37,676 bases of DNA from Rhodospirillales bacterium. Its GTDB lineage: Bacteria > Pseudomonadota > Alphaproteobacteria > Acetobacterales > Acetobacteraceae. The number at the start of each line of letters is the position of its first letter. The stretch's first letter is position 1. Below are positions 1-6,904 of this stretch, piece after piece. The stretch lies in the NCBI GenBank assembly GCA_025359905.1, contig JANYDF010000077.1:1-37676 (forward strand), given 5' to 3'. The notes beneath the pieces are model-generated. The model was not told the DNA's origin and ran no database searches. It worked only from the letters and a program-made list of their open reading frames with translations. A program made the position numbers and the translations under genes.

Positions 1-2
1 CG

Positions 3-491
3 CTGAAGAAGAATGTGGCGAGCCAGTTCGAATGGCCGAAGGTGATCGCGCACAATCCGCGAACTGTCGGTGAGACGCTGTTCGACCTTATGTCAGTGAA
101 TGGCTGGCGTGGCGCAGCAGCCTGGAAGGAGCGGGCGAGTGAAATTGCCCCGACGATTGTCGGCGGCTCCAAAAAGCACGGCGGCCCTGATCTTGGGCCA
201 ACCCGAGCTCGCAAGGCTTGGGCAACGCTCGGCGTCAACGGGCTATCTATCGCGGAAGCAGCACCGGATCGTGATTTCGTCGGCATGCCGCGTTTGACGA
301 TCCCGATGGTCGCGCGCTTGCAGGGTTTTCCCGACATTTGGCAGTTCGCCGGTCGAAAGACCATTGCGTACCGGCAAGTTGGGAATGCCTTTCCTCCGCC
401 GGTGGCGCAGGCAGTTTCTGGGCAAATTGGCCAGGTGCTATCGGCGTCCCGGTCGATTCAAGTTTCGAAGCTGCAAGCTGCCGGCAGATAG
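3..491 (+). CDS. C5-cytosine DNA methyltransferase, C-terminal part (5' truncated by window edge)
   Basis: This is the end of a DNA (cytosine-5)-methyltransferase; the reading frame is open to the first base of the window, so the catalytic Pro-Cys and SAM-binding motifs lie outside it. Visible are motif IX (RLQGFPDIW) and motif X (QVGNAFPPPVA), which in this family help position the SAM-binding core. The preceding roughly 100 residues would be the end of the target-recognition region. It is followed on the same strand by a NaeI-like endonuclease and a Vsr nuclease, so it is most simply the protective methylase of a type II restriction system. Vsr repairs T:G mismatches left by deaminated 5-methylcytosine, which agrees with a C5 rather than an N4 or N6 enzyme. 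The family call is secure; the recognition sequence is not visible. Confidence 0.88.
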   Translation: MKKNVASQFEWPKVIAHNPRTVGETLFDLMSVNGWRGAAAWKERASEIAPTIVGGSKKHGGPDLGPTRARKAWATLGVNGLSIAEAAPDRDFVGMPRLTIPMVARLQGFPDIWQFAGRKTIAYRQVGNAFPPPVAQAVSGQIGQVLSASRSIQVSKLQAAGR

Positions 492-525
492 TCGCAACCG
501 AACGCGCGCTGAACTGTCCGGTGAG

Positions 526-545
526 GGGCCGGCTTTTGCCGGCCC
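526..545. promoter_or_regulatory. Hairpin with two GCCGGC sites between methylase and endonuclease genes
   Basis: A perfect 8-bp inverted repeat, GGGCCGGC (526-533) and GCCGGCCC (538-545), flanks a TTTT loop. Each arm contains GCCGGC, the sequence cut by NaeI, and a third GCCGGC lies at 480-485 inside the end of the methylase gene. The hairpin falls between the methylase stop and the endonuclease start. It could be an attenuator that lowers endonuclease expression, or a DNA site bound by the methylase or endonuclease. No U-run follows it, so it is a weak match to an intrinsic terminator. The structure is seen; the role is inferred. Confidence 0.5.
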
Positions 546-563
546 GTATGGCATGCTCCGCGC

Positions 564-1460
564 ATGCGGGTGTATGCAAGCCGAGTTGACGCCAACCATC
601 CAGACTTTCCGGTCTTGTCGATGCTGCGCGATGCCATCGCGAGCAAGTCCGGCGGTATGCCGAGCCTGCAATCAGCGTTCCCGGAACTGGTCCGCCAGGC
701 TGTGGATTTCGTACTCGATCCGGTGCGAACTGCCAGAACCAGGGTGAGCGAACTCGACAATGTCGAGAAGACCTTCATAGGGCTCAAGCTTGAACACTTT
801 GTGCGTGATATGCTGGATGCGCCGAAAGGTTTGCGCGATCTGGTAATTAACGGCGTAGATGTCGATATAAAAAATACAATAGCAAACAACTGGTCGATTC
901 CGGAAGAAACTTATAGAAATTCCGAGCCGTGCCTGCTGATGGCAGTAAATGACGTAGATTTTACATGTTCGCTTGGTTTAATTTTGGCGCGCCCAAATTA
1001 TTTGCACGGAGGCAAGGGGAATAGGGATTCTAAACGTGGAGTGTCTGCCGCTGGGTTCGAGAATATTCTATGGATGGTGCAAAATTCGCAATTTCCGCCA
1101 ACGCGCTTCGCTGGCATCGATATGGCTCGCTTTCGTGATCTAAGAAAGTCGTTGGCCGGGAGTGAGCGCGCTGCCCAGTTTTGGCGTGAAAATCTCCGCC
1201 GCATCGTACATCGGGATGTGATGCAGGCACTACTGTTCGATCAATCTGACTATATGAAGCGATTGCGCGCCAATGGGGGTGCTCCAGATATCTTGAAGTT
1301 TGAAGGTATCGCGATATTATTGGGCACGTTTCGTGTGGATCGTACACTCGCGGCCGATCTCGGCATTCCAGCACTCAAGCGCGATGAGGTGACCGGAGTG
1401 GCGGCAAGGACGTCCGCCGAGCGCGACCGGATGCGTGCTGCCGGGGTCATAGCGGGCTGA
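564..1460 (+). CDS. NaeI-like type II restriction endonuclease
   Basis: A protein of 298 residues, close to the roughly 317 of NaeI. Glu77, Asp92, Asp101 and Lys103 are spaced 15, 9 and 2 residues apart; NaeI's catalytic Glu70, Asp86, Asp95 and Lys97 are spaced 16, 9 and 2. The Asp-Ile-Lys at 101-103 is the classic PD-(D/E)xK end. NaeI is a type IIE enzyme with an N-terminal nuclease domain and a C-terminal CAP-like DNA-binding domain, and it must bind two GCCGGC copies to cut. The C-terminal half here (about 170-298) would be that second domain. The gene sits 72 bases after the methylase and 3 bases before vsr. A stretch around 840-1000 is markedly AT-rich for this genome, a sign of transfer. 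The start is an ATG with no strong ribosome binding site. Family assignment is good; identical specificity is inference. Confidence 0.75.
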   Translation: MRVYASRVDANHPDFPVLSMLRDAIASKSGGMPSLQSAFPELVRQAVDFVLDPVRTARTRVSELDNVEKTFIGLKLEHFVRDMLDAPKGLRDLVINGVDVDIKNTIANNWSIPEETYRNSEPCLLMAVNDVDFTCSLGLILARPNYLHGGKGNRDSKRGVSAAGFENILWMVQNSQFPPTRFAGIDMARFRDLRKSLAGSERAAQFWRENLRRIVHRDVMQALLFDQSDYMKRLRANGGAPDILKFEGIAILLGTFRVDRTLAADLGIPALKRDEVTGVAARTSAERDRMRAAGVIAG

Positions 1461-1463
1461 CCG

Positions 1464-1877
1464 ATGGACCGGCTGACGCGGCAGTCGCGCTCCGAAAACA
1501 TGCGCCGAATTCGTAGCAAAGGCACAAAACCGGAGCTCATCGTCCGCCAACTGGCCCACAAGCTCGGCTACCGCTTCCGCCTGCACCGCACCGATTTGCC
1601 CGGCAAGCCAGATCTCGTTTTCCCCCGCCGCCGCAAGATCATCATGGTGCACGGCTGCTTCTGGCACGGCCATGACGACCCAGCCTGCGTAGATGGCCAG
1701 CGCAAGCCGAAATCCAATCTCGACTACTGGCTGCCGAAGCTGGCGCGTAACAAAGCGCGCGATGCCGCCAATTTGGCGGCGTTGCAAGCGTTAGGCTGGC
1801 AACTACGAATAGTGTGGGAATGCGAAGTGCGCGATGCCGCCGCCTTGCGGCATCGCCTGACCGCGTTCCTCGGTTGA
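1464..1877 (+). CDS. vsr: Very short patch repair endonuclease
   Basis: Vsr nicks DNA next to the T of a T:G mismatch made when 5-methylcytosine deaminates, starting repair that restores C:G. The 137 residues match the family's usual length. The N-terminus has the typical DRLTRQSRSENMRRIRSKGT segment, followed by KPELIVRQL. The central GKPDLVFPRRRKIIMVHGCFWHGH holds the PD-(D/E)xK-like catalytic region and a zinc-binding Cys/His set (Cys-Phe-Trp-His-Gly-His). The C-terminal W-x-L-R-I-V-W-E-C-E strand is also typical. The ATG lies 3 bases after the endonuclease stop, so the two are probably co-translated. It stops 3 bases before the convergent cobalamin adenosyltransferase gene, marking the sharp right boundary of the restriction cassette. 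Confidence 0.94.
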   Translation: MDRLTRQSRSENMRRIRSKGTKPELIVRQLAHKLGYRFRLHRTDLPGKPDLVFPRRRKIIMVHGCFWHGHDDPACVDGQRKPKSNLDYWLPKLARNKARDAANLAALQALGWQLRIVWECEVRDAAALRHRLTAFLG

Positions 1878-1880
1878 CCG

Positions 1881-2441
1881 CTACCGGTTCGCCCCCGGCA
1901 CCCACAGCACATCCTGCGTCCCGTTCCCGTTCAACCGCCGCCCCAGCACGAACAAGTGGTCGGACAGCCGATTGAGGAATCGCACCACATTGGGGTTCAC
2001 CGCCTCGACATGGCTGAGCGCCACCACCCGCCGCTCGGCGCGGCGCACCGCGACGCGGGCGAGGTGGGCGTAGGCGGCGCCCGCCGTGCCGCCGGGCAGG
2101 ATGAAGCTGGTCAGCGGGGCGATGGCGCCGTTCATCTCGGCGACTTCCTGGTCGAGCCGCAGGCAGGGCGCTTCGGTCAGCCGCAGCCGGGCGCCCACTT
2201 CGCCGGGGACGCATAAATCAGATCCGACATCGAACATGTCATTGAGGATACGCGCCAGCATCGCGTCCGCCGCCGCGTCGCCCGCCAGGTGCAACCGCAG
2301 CAGCCCGATGGCGGCGTTGGCCTCGTCCACCGTGCCGTAGGCATCGACCCGCAGCGCGTCCTTCGGGACCCTTGTGCCGTCGCCCAGCGAGGTCTCGCCG
2401 CTGTCGCCGCCGCGCGTTACCACTCGGTCGATTTTTACCAT
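1881..2441 (-). CDS. Cob(I)alamin adenosyltransferase, PduO/MMAB type
   Basis: This enzyme transfers the adenosyl group of ATP to reduced cobalamin, making coenzyme B12. The N-terminal TRGGDSGETSLGDG loop is the ATP-binding motif of PduO-type enzymes. The later VRFLNRLSDHLFVLGR segment is the conserved Arg-Asn-x-x-Ser-Asp-x-x-Phe region at the trimer active site. It is about 186 residues from the ATG at 2441, within the usual 180-200. A GTG four codons upstream (2453) is an alternative start. It is the last gene of a minus-strand run and follows a TonB-like gene whose stop is 16 bases upstream. TonB powers cobalamin uptake in many bacteria, so the pairing may be meaningful. Confidence 0.9.
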   Translation of the reverse strand: MVKIDRVVTRGGDSGETSLGDGTRVPKDALRVDAYGTVDEANAAIGLLRLHLAGDAAADAMLARILNDMFDVGSDLCVPGEVGARLRLTEAPCLRLDQEVAEMNGAIAPLTSFILPGGTAGAAYAHLARVAVRRAERRVVALSHVEAVNPNVVRFLNRLSDHLFVLGRRLNGNGTQDVLWVPGANR

Positions 2442-2456
2442 CACCACATCCACTGA

Positions 2457-3056
2457 CTATTCGATTACAAAGCGCACCGGCTGATCGCGATACGACGGCA
2501 CGGCCCCACCATCTCGCCGTGCGGGGCGAAAATGCCAGAGCGCTAAGGCGGATTCTGCCGCGCGATCCAGCGATGTGTCGCCCGAGGATGCCAGCGTCTC
2601 GATCCGCTCGACGTGGCCGGTAGCGGAAATAGACAGCCGGATCAACACGGTGCCGCTGACGTGGTTGCGCCATGCCGCTTGCGGGTAAACCGGCCCGGCG
2701 TTGCCGGGATCGCCGGCCGCCGCGATCATGGTGGGATCGGGCGATTCAGGGCGCAGGCCGGGCTGGTTGGGCGCGGTGCCGGGTGGCGGTGGCGGTGGCG
2801 GCGGTCCTCCAGCGTCCGGCGCAGAGGGTGCCGGTCCAATCGCTGGCGCTGCGGCGGGCTGGCCGAACAGCACTTCGATGCGCGCCGGTTCGCCGGGCGG
2901 CGGCAAAGCTGAGATGGGCAATCGCAGCGCGGCGATGAATACAATAGCATGTAATAGCAGCGACGCCCCCAGTCCGCGCCGCCATCGTACGGCGCTGCGT
3001 CCGGGGCTAGTGCAGAATAACCCCTTCGTGTTTGGCCTTTGCTTCAGGCTCGACAT
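2457..3056 (-). CDS. TonB-family energy-transducing protein
   Basis: A 199-residue protein with TonB architecture: a short cytoplasmic N-terminus, one hydrophobic helix at about 30-48 (GLGASLLLHAIVFIAALRL), a periplasmic Pro-rich stretch with a run of eight prolines near 85-92, and a C-terminal TonB domain. That domain has YPQAAWRNHVSGTVLIRLSI and later the LDRAAESALALWHFRPA pattern. TonB couples the inner-membrane proton gradient to outer-membrane receptors, usually with ExbB and ExbD, which are not in this window. The chosen ATG at 3056 overlaps the end of the upstream CDF gene by 50 bases. I see no good internal start before the membrane helix. Its receptor is unknown; the cobalamin adenosyltransferase downstream hints at B12. 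Confidence 0.82.
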   Translation of the reverse strand: MSSLKQRPNTKGLFCTSPGRSAVRWRRGLGASLLLHAIVFIAALRLPISALPPPGEPARIEVLFGQPAAAPAIGPAPSAPDAGGPPPPPPPPGTAPNQPGLRPESPDPTMIAAAGDPGNAGPVYPQAAWRNHVSGTVLIRLSISATGHVERIETLASSGDTSLDRAAESALALWHFRPARRDGGAVPSYRDQPVRFVIE

Positions 3057-3894
3057 GAATGGTGATCATGAGCCCGGCCACTTCGCGTTTCAACGCCGCT
3101 TCGATGCGGTCGCAAATAGTGTGGGCGTCGAACACCGTCATGGCGCCCGGCACCACCAGATGGAAATCCAGGAACGTCAGCCGCCCGGCATGGCGCATCC
3201 GCAGGTCGTGCGCCTCCAGCGCGCCGGTGCCATAGGCTTCAACGATGCGATGCACCTGCGCGATCACCGCGTCAGGCGGCGCTGCGTCCATCAGTCCGCC
3301 GACCGATTCGCCGACCACGCGGATGCCGGAGATCAGAATATAGAGTGCGGTGGCGGCGGCCAGCAGCGGGTCGAGCCACGGCAGGCCAGTTGCCACCACC
3401 AGCCCGACGCCCGTCAGCACGCCGAGCGAGGTGACCACGTCGGCGGCCAGATGGCGGCCGTCGGCGCGCAGCGCGGTGGAGCGCAGCGCCTTGCCACGGG
3501 TGTAGAGTACCCAGGCCCAACCGGCATTCAGCGCCGTCGACAAGGCATTGAGCGCCATGCCCTCGAACGGCGCGGTGAGCGGGGCGGGATGCAGGTAGAC
3601 ATCCCACGCATGATGCAGGATCAGCACCGACGCCAGCACGATCAGCATGCCCTCGATCACAGCGGCGAAGAACTCAGCCTTGTCATGGCCGTACGGATGA
3701 TTGGCGTCGGCCGGTTTGGCGGCGAAGCGCAGCGCCAGGAACGCCACCACGGCGGCGGCGACATTGACCACCGACTCGGCGGCGTCGGAGAACAGCGCGG
3801 CACTGCCGGTCAGCCCCCAGGCCGCCGCCTTCAGCCCCAGAACGGCAACGCCAAGCACGATGCTGCCGCCGGCGATCCGTGCGGCCGTACTCAT
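3007..3894 (-). CDS. Cation diffusion facilitator (metal/proton antiporter)
   Basis: A 295-residue inner-membrane CDF transporter, which exports divalent metals such as Zn, Fe, Co or Mn in exchange for protons. Six hydrophobic segments span about 10-210 and a soluble ferredoxin-like domain follows to the end. The second helix carries SDAAESVVN (36-44) and the fifth carries DGRHLAADVV with an HxxxD pair (His148, Asp152). HPYGHDKAEF (66-75) is the signature after helix 2. By alignment to YiiP and ZitB the usual (D/H)xxxD pair of helix 2 is Glu40/Asn44 here, so metal preference cannot be read off. The ATG overlaps the ArsR-methyltransferase stop by 4 bases (ATGA), so the two are translationally coupled. 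Confidence 0.9.
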   Translation of the reverse strand: MSTAARIAGGSIVLGVAVLGLKAAAWGLTGSAALFSDAAESVVNVAAAVVAFLALRFAAKPADANHPYGHDKAEFFAAVIEGMLIVLASVLILHHAWDVYLHPAPLTAPFEGMALNALSTALNAGWAWVLYTRGKALRSTALRADGRHLAADVVTSLGVLTGVGLVVATGLPWLDPLLAAATALYILISGIRVVGESVGGLMDAAPPDAVIAQVHRIVEAYGTGALEAHDLRMRHAGRLTFLDFHLVVPGAMTVFDAHTICDRIEAALKREVAGLMITIHVEPEAKAKHEGVILH

Positions 3895-4859
3895 GAGGCG
3901 GCGAAGTCCAACGCCGCCGGGCTTTCGGCCACCGCCAGCCGTGCCGCCGTCCACAGCCGCACTTCCAGCGTGCCCGGTACCGCCACCGTGGCGCCCGGCG
4001 CAGTTCCAGCGGCTTGCAGCAGGCCGCGCATCTGTTCCTCGCCGAATCCCGGCCAGCGATGCGCCAGGCGGTGCAGGCATTCCTCATTTTGATGCGGCGC
4101 TAGGTCGATCGCCACCAGCCGCCCGCCCGGCCGCAGCACCCGCGCGGCTTCGGCGAGGGCAGAGGCGGGGTCTTCGGCGTGGTGCAGCACCATTTGCAGC
4201 ACCACCAGATCGAAACTCGCGTCCGGCAGCGGCAGGCGGTACATGTCGGCCAGCCGTACCGCGCAATGCGCCAAATCGGCGCGGGCCAAGCGCGAGCGGG
4301 CCAGCGCCAGCATCGCCCGGCTGGCGTCCACACCGACCCCGGACGACACGCGCGGGGCGAGCAGTTCGAGCAGCCGGCCGGTGCCGGTGCCAATATCCAG
4401 CATCCGGCCGACGCCGTTTTCGGGCAGCACCTGCAACAGCGCCTGTTCGACCGCCTGCGCCGGCAAATCGAGCGCCCGCATTTCGTCCCATTCGGCGCCG
4501 CTTTTGCGGAACGTCTCGGTGGCCGCGCGGGCGCGTTCCGCCAGCACGCGGGCGGATTGCCTGCGGTCGGCGGCAAGCACGCTGTCGGTTTCGGGCAGTT
4601 GGCGCAGGACGGCGCGGGCCAGCGCGTGGCCGGGCGCGCTGTCCGGCGGCAGGCCGAACCAGGCGTTCGCACCCTCGCGCAGCCGCTCCAGCACGCCCGC
4701 TTCGCACAGCAGCCGCAGATGGCGGCTCAGGCGCGGCTGCGACTGGCCGAGAATTTCGGTGAATTCCGTGACGTTGAACGCGCCGCGCGCGGCCAGCGCC
4801 AGAATGCGCAGCCGCGTTGGTTCGGCACAGGCCCGCAGGGCGGCGACCACTTCGTCCAT
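3891..4859 (-). CDS. ArsR-type regulator fused to a SAM methyltransferase fold (SahR-like)
   Basis: A 322-residue fusion. Residues 1-75 form an ArsR winged helix (ACAEPTRLRILALA; recognition helix near 40-56, QSQPRLSRHLRLLCEAGVL). Residues about 130-260 form a class I methyltransferase fold with LDIGTGTG at 154-161, VGVDAS after it, and LRPGGRLVAIDLAP. The ArsR metal motif (ELCVCDL) is absent; the same place reads FNVTEFTEIL, so it is not a classical metal sensor. This domain order matches SahR, described in Proteobacteria as an S-adenosylhomocysteine-responsive regulator of methionine-cycle genes. A palindrome in front of metF at 26458-26477 is a candidate target. It is translationally coupled to the downstream CDF gene. 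The fusion is certain; ligand and targets are inferred. Confidence 0.88.
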   Translation of the reverse strand: MDEVVAALRACAEPTRLRILALAARGAFNVTEFTEILGQSQPRLSRHLRLLCEAGVLERLREGANAWFGLPPDSAPGHALARAVLRQLPETDSVLAADRRQSARVLAERARAATETFRKSGAEWDEMRALDLPAQAVEQALLQVLPENGVGRMLDIGTGTGRLLELLAPRVSSGVGVDASRAMLALARSRLARADLAHCAVRLADMYRLPLPDASFDLVVLQMVLHHAEDPASALAEAARVLRPGGRLVAIDLAPHQNEECLHRLAHRWPGFGEEQMRGLLQAAGTAPGATVAVPGTLEVRLWTAARLAVAESPAALDFAAS

Positions 4860-4910
4860 GCCGCCCCCTTCGCATCACGGCACCGTTAAGTCCAGCACCG
4901 CGCAGCCGGG

Positions 4911-5429
4911 TTACGGCGGCGGCATACCGTCGCCCGGGCCCAACGCCCGCTGCAAATAGACGGTATCCAGCCAGCGGCCGAACTTGCAGCCCACCGCGCG
5001 CAGGGTCCCGGCATGGCGGAACCCGAGGCTGGAATGCATGCCAATCGAGCCGACATTTTCCGAATCGCCGACGACAGCGATCATTTGCCGGAAGCCGCGC
5101 GCGGTGGCTTCTTCCACCAGGGCGGCCACCAGCGCCTTGCCGACGCCTTGGCCGCGCACGTCGTCGCGCACGTATACGGCGTCTTCGGCAGTGTAGCGGT
5201 AGGCCGAGCGGTCGCGGATTTGCGCGTAATAGGCATAGCCGAGCACCCCGGTTGGGTCGGCTGCCACCAGCCAGCACCAGCCGCGCGCCAGCACATTGTC
5301 GTGGCGCTGGGTCATTTCCTCAACCGAGGGCGGCACTTCCTCGAACGTGCCGGTGCCGTGCAGCACGTGATGGGCGTAGATCGCCTGAATTTCCGGCAGG
5401 TCCGCCGGGGTTGCGGGGCGAATGTTCAT
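4911..5429 (-). CDS. GNAT N-acetyltransferase, phosphinothricin/methionine-sulfoximine acetyltransferase type
   Basis: A 172-residue GNAT protein. The opening MNIRPATPADLPEIQAIYAHHV and the FEEVPPS segment are typical of the PAT/MnaT branch, which acetylates the free amine of phosphinothricin-like amino acids and, more generally, certain L-amino acids. The acetyl-CoA loop is present as DDVRGQGVGKALVAAL (motif A, R/Q-x-x-G-x-G/A). The late GFRHAGTLRAVGCKFGRWLDTVYLQR segment is also typical of this branch. It lies 12 bases downstream of the amidase gene on the same strand. The real substrate is unknown; housekeeping copies are widespread and do not by themselves imply resistance. Confidence 0.88.
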   Translation of the reverse strand: MNIRPATPADLPEIQAIYAHHVLHGTGTFEEVPPSVEEMTQRHDNVLARGWCWLVAADPTGVLGYAYYAQIRDRSAYRYTAEDAVYVRDDVRGQGVGKALVAALVEEATARGFRQMIAVVGDSENVGSIGMHSSLGFRHAGTLRAVGCKFGRWLDTVYLQRALGPGDGMPPP

Positions 5430-5441
5430 GCAGGCGGCTCC

Positions 5442-6644
5442 TCAGGCAATGCCAAGCAGGCGGGCGGCGTCTTGCGCGAGCGCCAGCAGCGCGCGATCGC
5501 GTCCTGGGGCTGCGACCAGCGACAGGCCGACCGGCGCAAAGCCGCCCGGCACGGCGACTTCGGCGACCGGCAGGGTTACTTCCGGCAAGCCAGCCAGTCC
5601 AGCGATTGCGGTCACGGCCACGGTGGCTTCGCGCACCTCCTCCAACTCCTTGGCGGTGGCGCAGGTCAACGGCGCGGCACATGGGCTGGTTGGGTAGACC
5701 AGCACCGCGCCGCCAGCCAACAGACCGCGCAGGCGGGCTTGCATCTGCTGGCGTTGCAGCCGGGCCGCATCGACTTCGGCGGCGGTGATGGCGCGCGAGG
5801 CGATCAAGCGCTGTTCGACGGCCGGGCTCAGGCGCGGCTTGACGGCGGCGTACCAGGCGCCGTTGCTCATCCAGGCTTCCTGGCCTTGCAGCACGCGATA
5901 GCCGCGATAGAGCGCGGGCAACCCCTCGGGCAGCAGTTGCAGAGTGAGAGGGGCGCCAAACAGCGGTTGCAGCCGGTCTACGATAGGGGCGAGTGCTGCG
6001 GCCACGTCCGGGCGGGCGTTGACCCACGCTTCCTCGACCCGCAGCAACGGCCCGCCGAGGCTGCCCGCCTCACCGGGCAGCAGCACAGTGCCGACCCGGG
6101 CGAGGAGCTCGGCGCTGCGTGCAAACCAGCCCGGCGTGTCGAGGCTTGGCGCCAGTGCTGCCACTCCGGCGAGGCTGACCGCGCCATGGCTCGGGCGAAT
6201 GCCGTACAGGCCGCAATAGCTGGCCGGAATCCGCACCGATCCGCCGGTGTCCGAGCCGAGCGCGATGTCAGCCAGACCGGCCGCGACGGCGGCAGCCGAG
6301 CCGCAACTGGAGCCGCCGGGGAAGCGGTCTGGGGCGCGCGGATTCAATGGCGTGCCGTGCCAGATGTTCTCGCCGGTCAAGCCGAACGCCAATTCGACAG
6401 TTTTCGTTTTGCCTATCAGTTGCGCACCTTCGCGCAGCAATGCGGCAACAGTCGGCGCGGTGGCGATTGGCGTTGGATGACTGGCGGCCCAATCCTGGCT
6501 GCCACAGGTTGTGGGAAAACCGGCAATATCGAACAGGTCTTTCACTGCAAGACGCAGACCGCTCAATGCGCCGTCTCTATCCGCGACCATGGTCGCGCGG
6601 GGGCCAGGGACGAAAGCGCCCACCTCGTCACTTTGCGGTTCCAT
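5442..6644 (-). CDS. Amidase (amidase signature family)
   Basis: A 400-residue amidase-signature hydrolase that cleaves amide bonds through a Ser-cisSer-Lys triad. The triad is readable: Lys35 in RLAVKDLFDIAG, the cis serine in GGSSCGSAAA (Ser112) and the nucleophile Ser136 in SDTGGSVRIPAS. The 24-residue serine spacing matches malonamidase E2. Length is on the short side for the family (usually 400-500), as in AtzE-like or glutamyl-amidotransferase-like enzymes without extra domains. The start chosen is the ATG at 6644, where homology begins; the open frame runs further upstream without family features. It heads the minus-strand run toward the acetyltransferase. No GatB or GatC is nearby, so it is unlikely to be GatA. 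Substrate unknown. Confidence 0.88.
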   Translation of the reverse strand: MEPQSDEVGAFVPGPRATMVADRDGALSGLRLAVKDLFDIAGFPTTCGSQDWAASHPTPIATAPTVAALLREGAQLIGKTKTVELAFGLTGENIWHGTPLNPRAPDRFPGGSSCGSAAAVAAGLADIALGSDTGGSVRIPASYCGLYGIRPSHGAVSLAGVAALAPSLDTPGWFARSAELLARVGTVLLPGEAGSLGGPLLRVEEAWVNARPDVAAALAPIVDRLQPLFGAPLTLQLLPEGLPALYRGYRVLQGQEAWMSNGAWYAAVKPRLSPAVEQRLIASRAITAAEVDAARLQRQQMQARLRGLLAGGAVLVYPTSPCAAPLTCATAKELEEVREATVAVTAIAGLAGLPEVTLPVAEVAVPGGFAPVGLSLVAAPGRDRALLALAQDAARLLGIA

Positions 6645-6904
6645 CCGCCTCGCTCCTGTGTTACGGCCAGCAACCTGCGTCCTGGAACGGGTCCTGTGAA
6701 GGGGCCCGTTGTTGTGGCGCAGTGCCGGCACGAGCCGATACCCTCTGTTAGCCTGGGTATGGTAGTGGTCTGGCGGAGGCGGTCCAGACGGGGCTGGACC
6801 AGCACGGCGCGCGATACGCACCGGCATTACGTAAGGCGTTACTGGCGAGGTTCCGCGGCGTTTGGCTGCGGCCGTACGCTGACCCGCGAAGGAGGCTTGA
6901 CACT
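6645..6904. other. Divergent intergenic region between amidase and exporter operon
   Basis: These 260 bases separate two diverging transcription units and must hold both promoters. I do not see a confident sigma-70 box pair. AAGGAGG at 6889-6895, nine bases before the GTG at 6905, is a strong ribosome binding site and fixes the exporter start. An imperfect inverted repeat (AACGGG near 6687, CCCGTT near 6707) is present but weak. Confidence 0.6.

Noticed and set aside
5442-6644. GatA subunit of glutamyl-tRNA amidotransferase
   Set aside because: The protein is shorter than GatA, and gatB/gatC are not nearby; the sequence fits a general amidase better.
6898-6903. TTGACA as a -35 box for the exporter operon
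   Set aside because: It lies between the ribosome binding site and the GTG start, too close to the gene to be its promoter.
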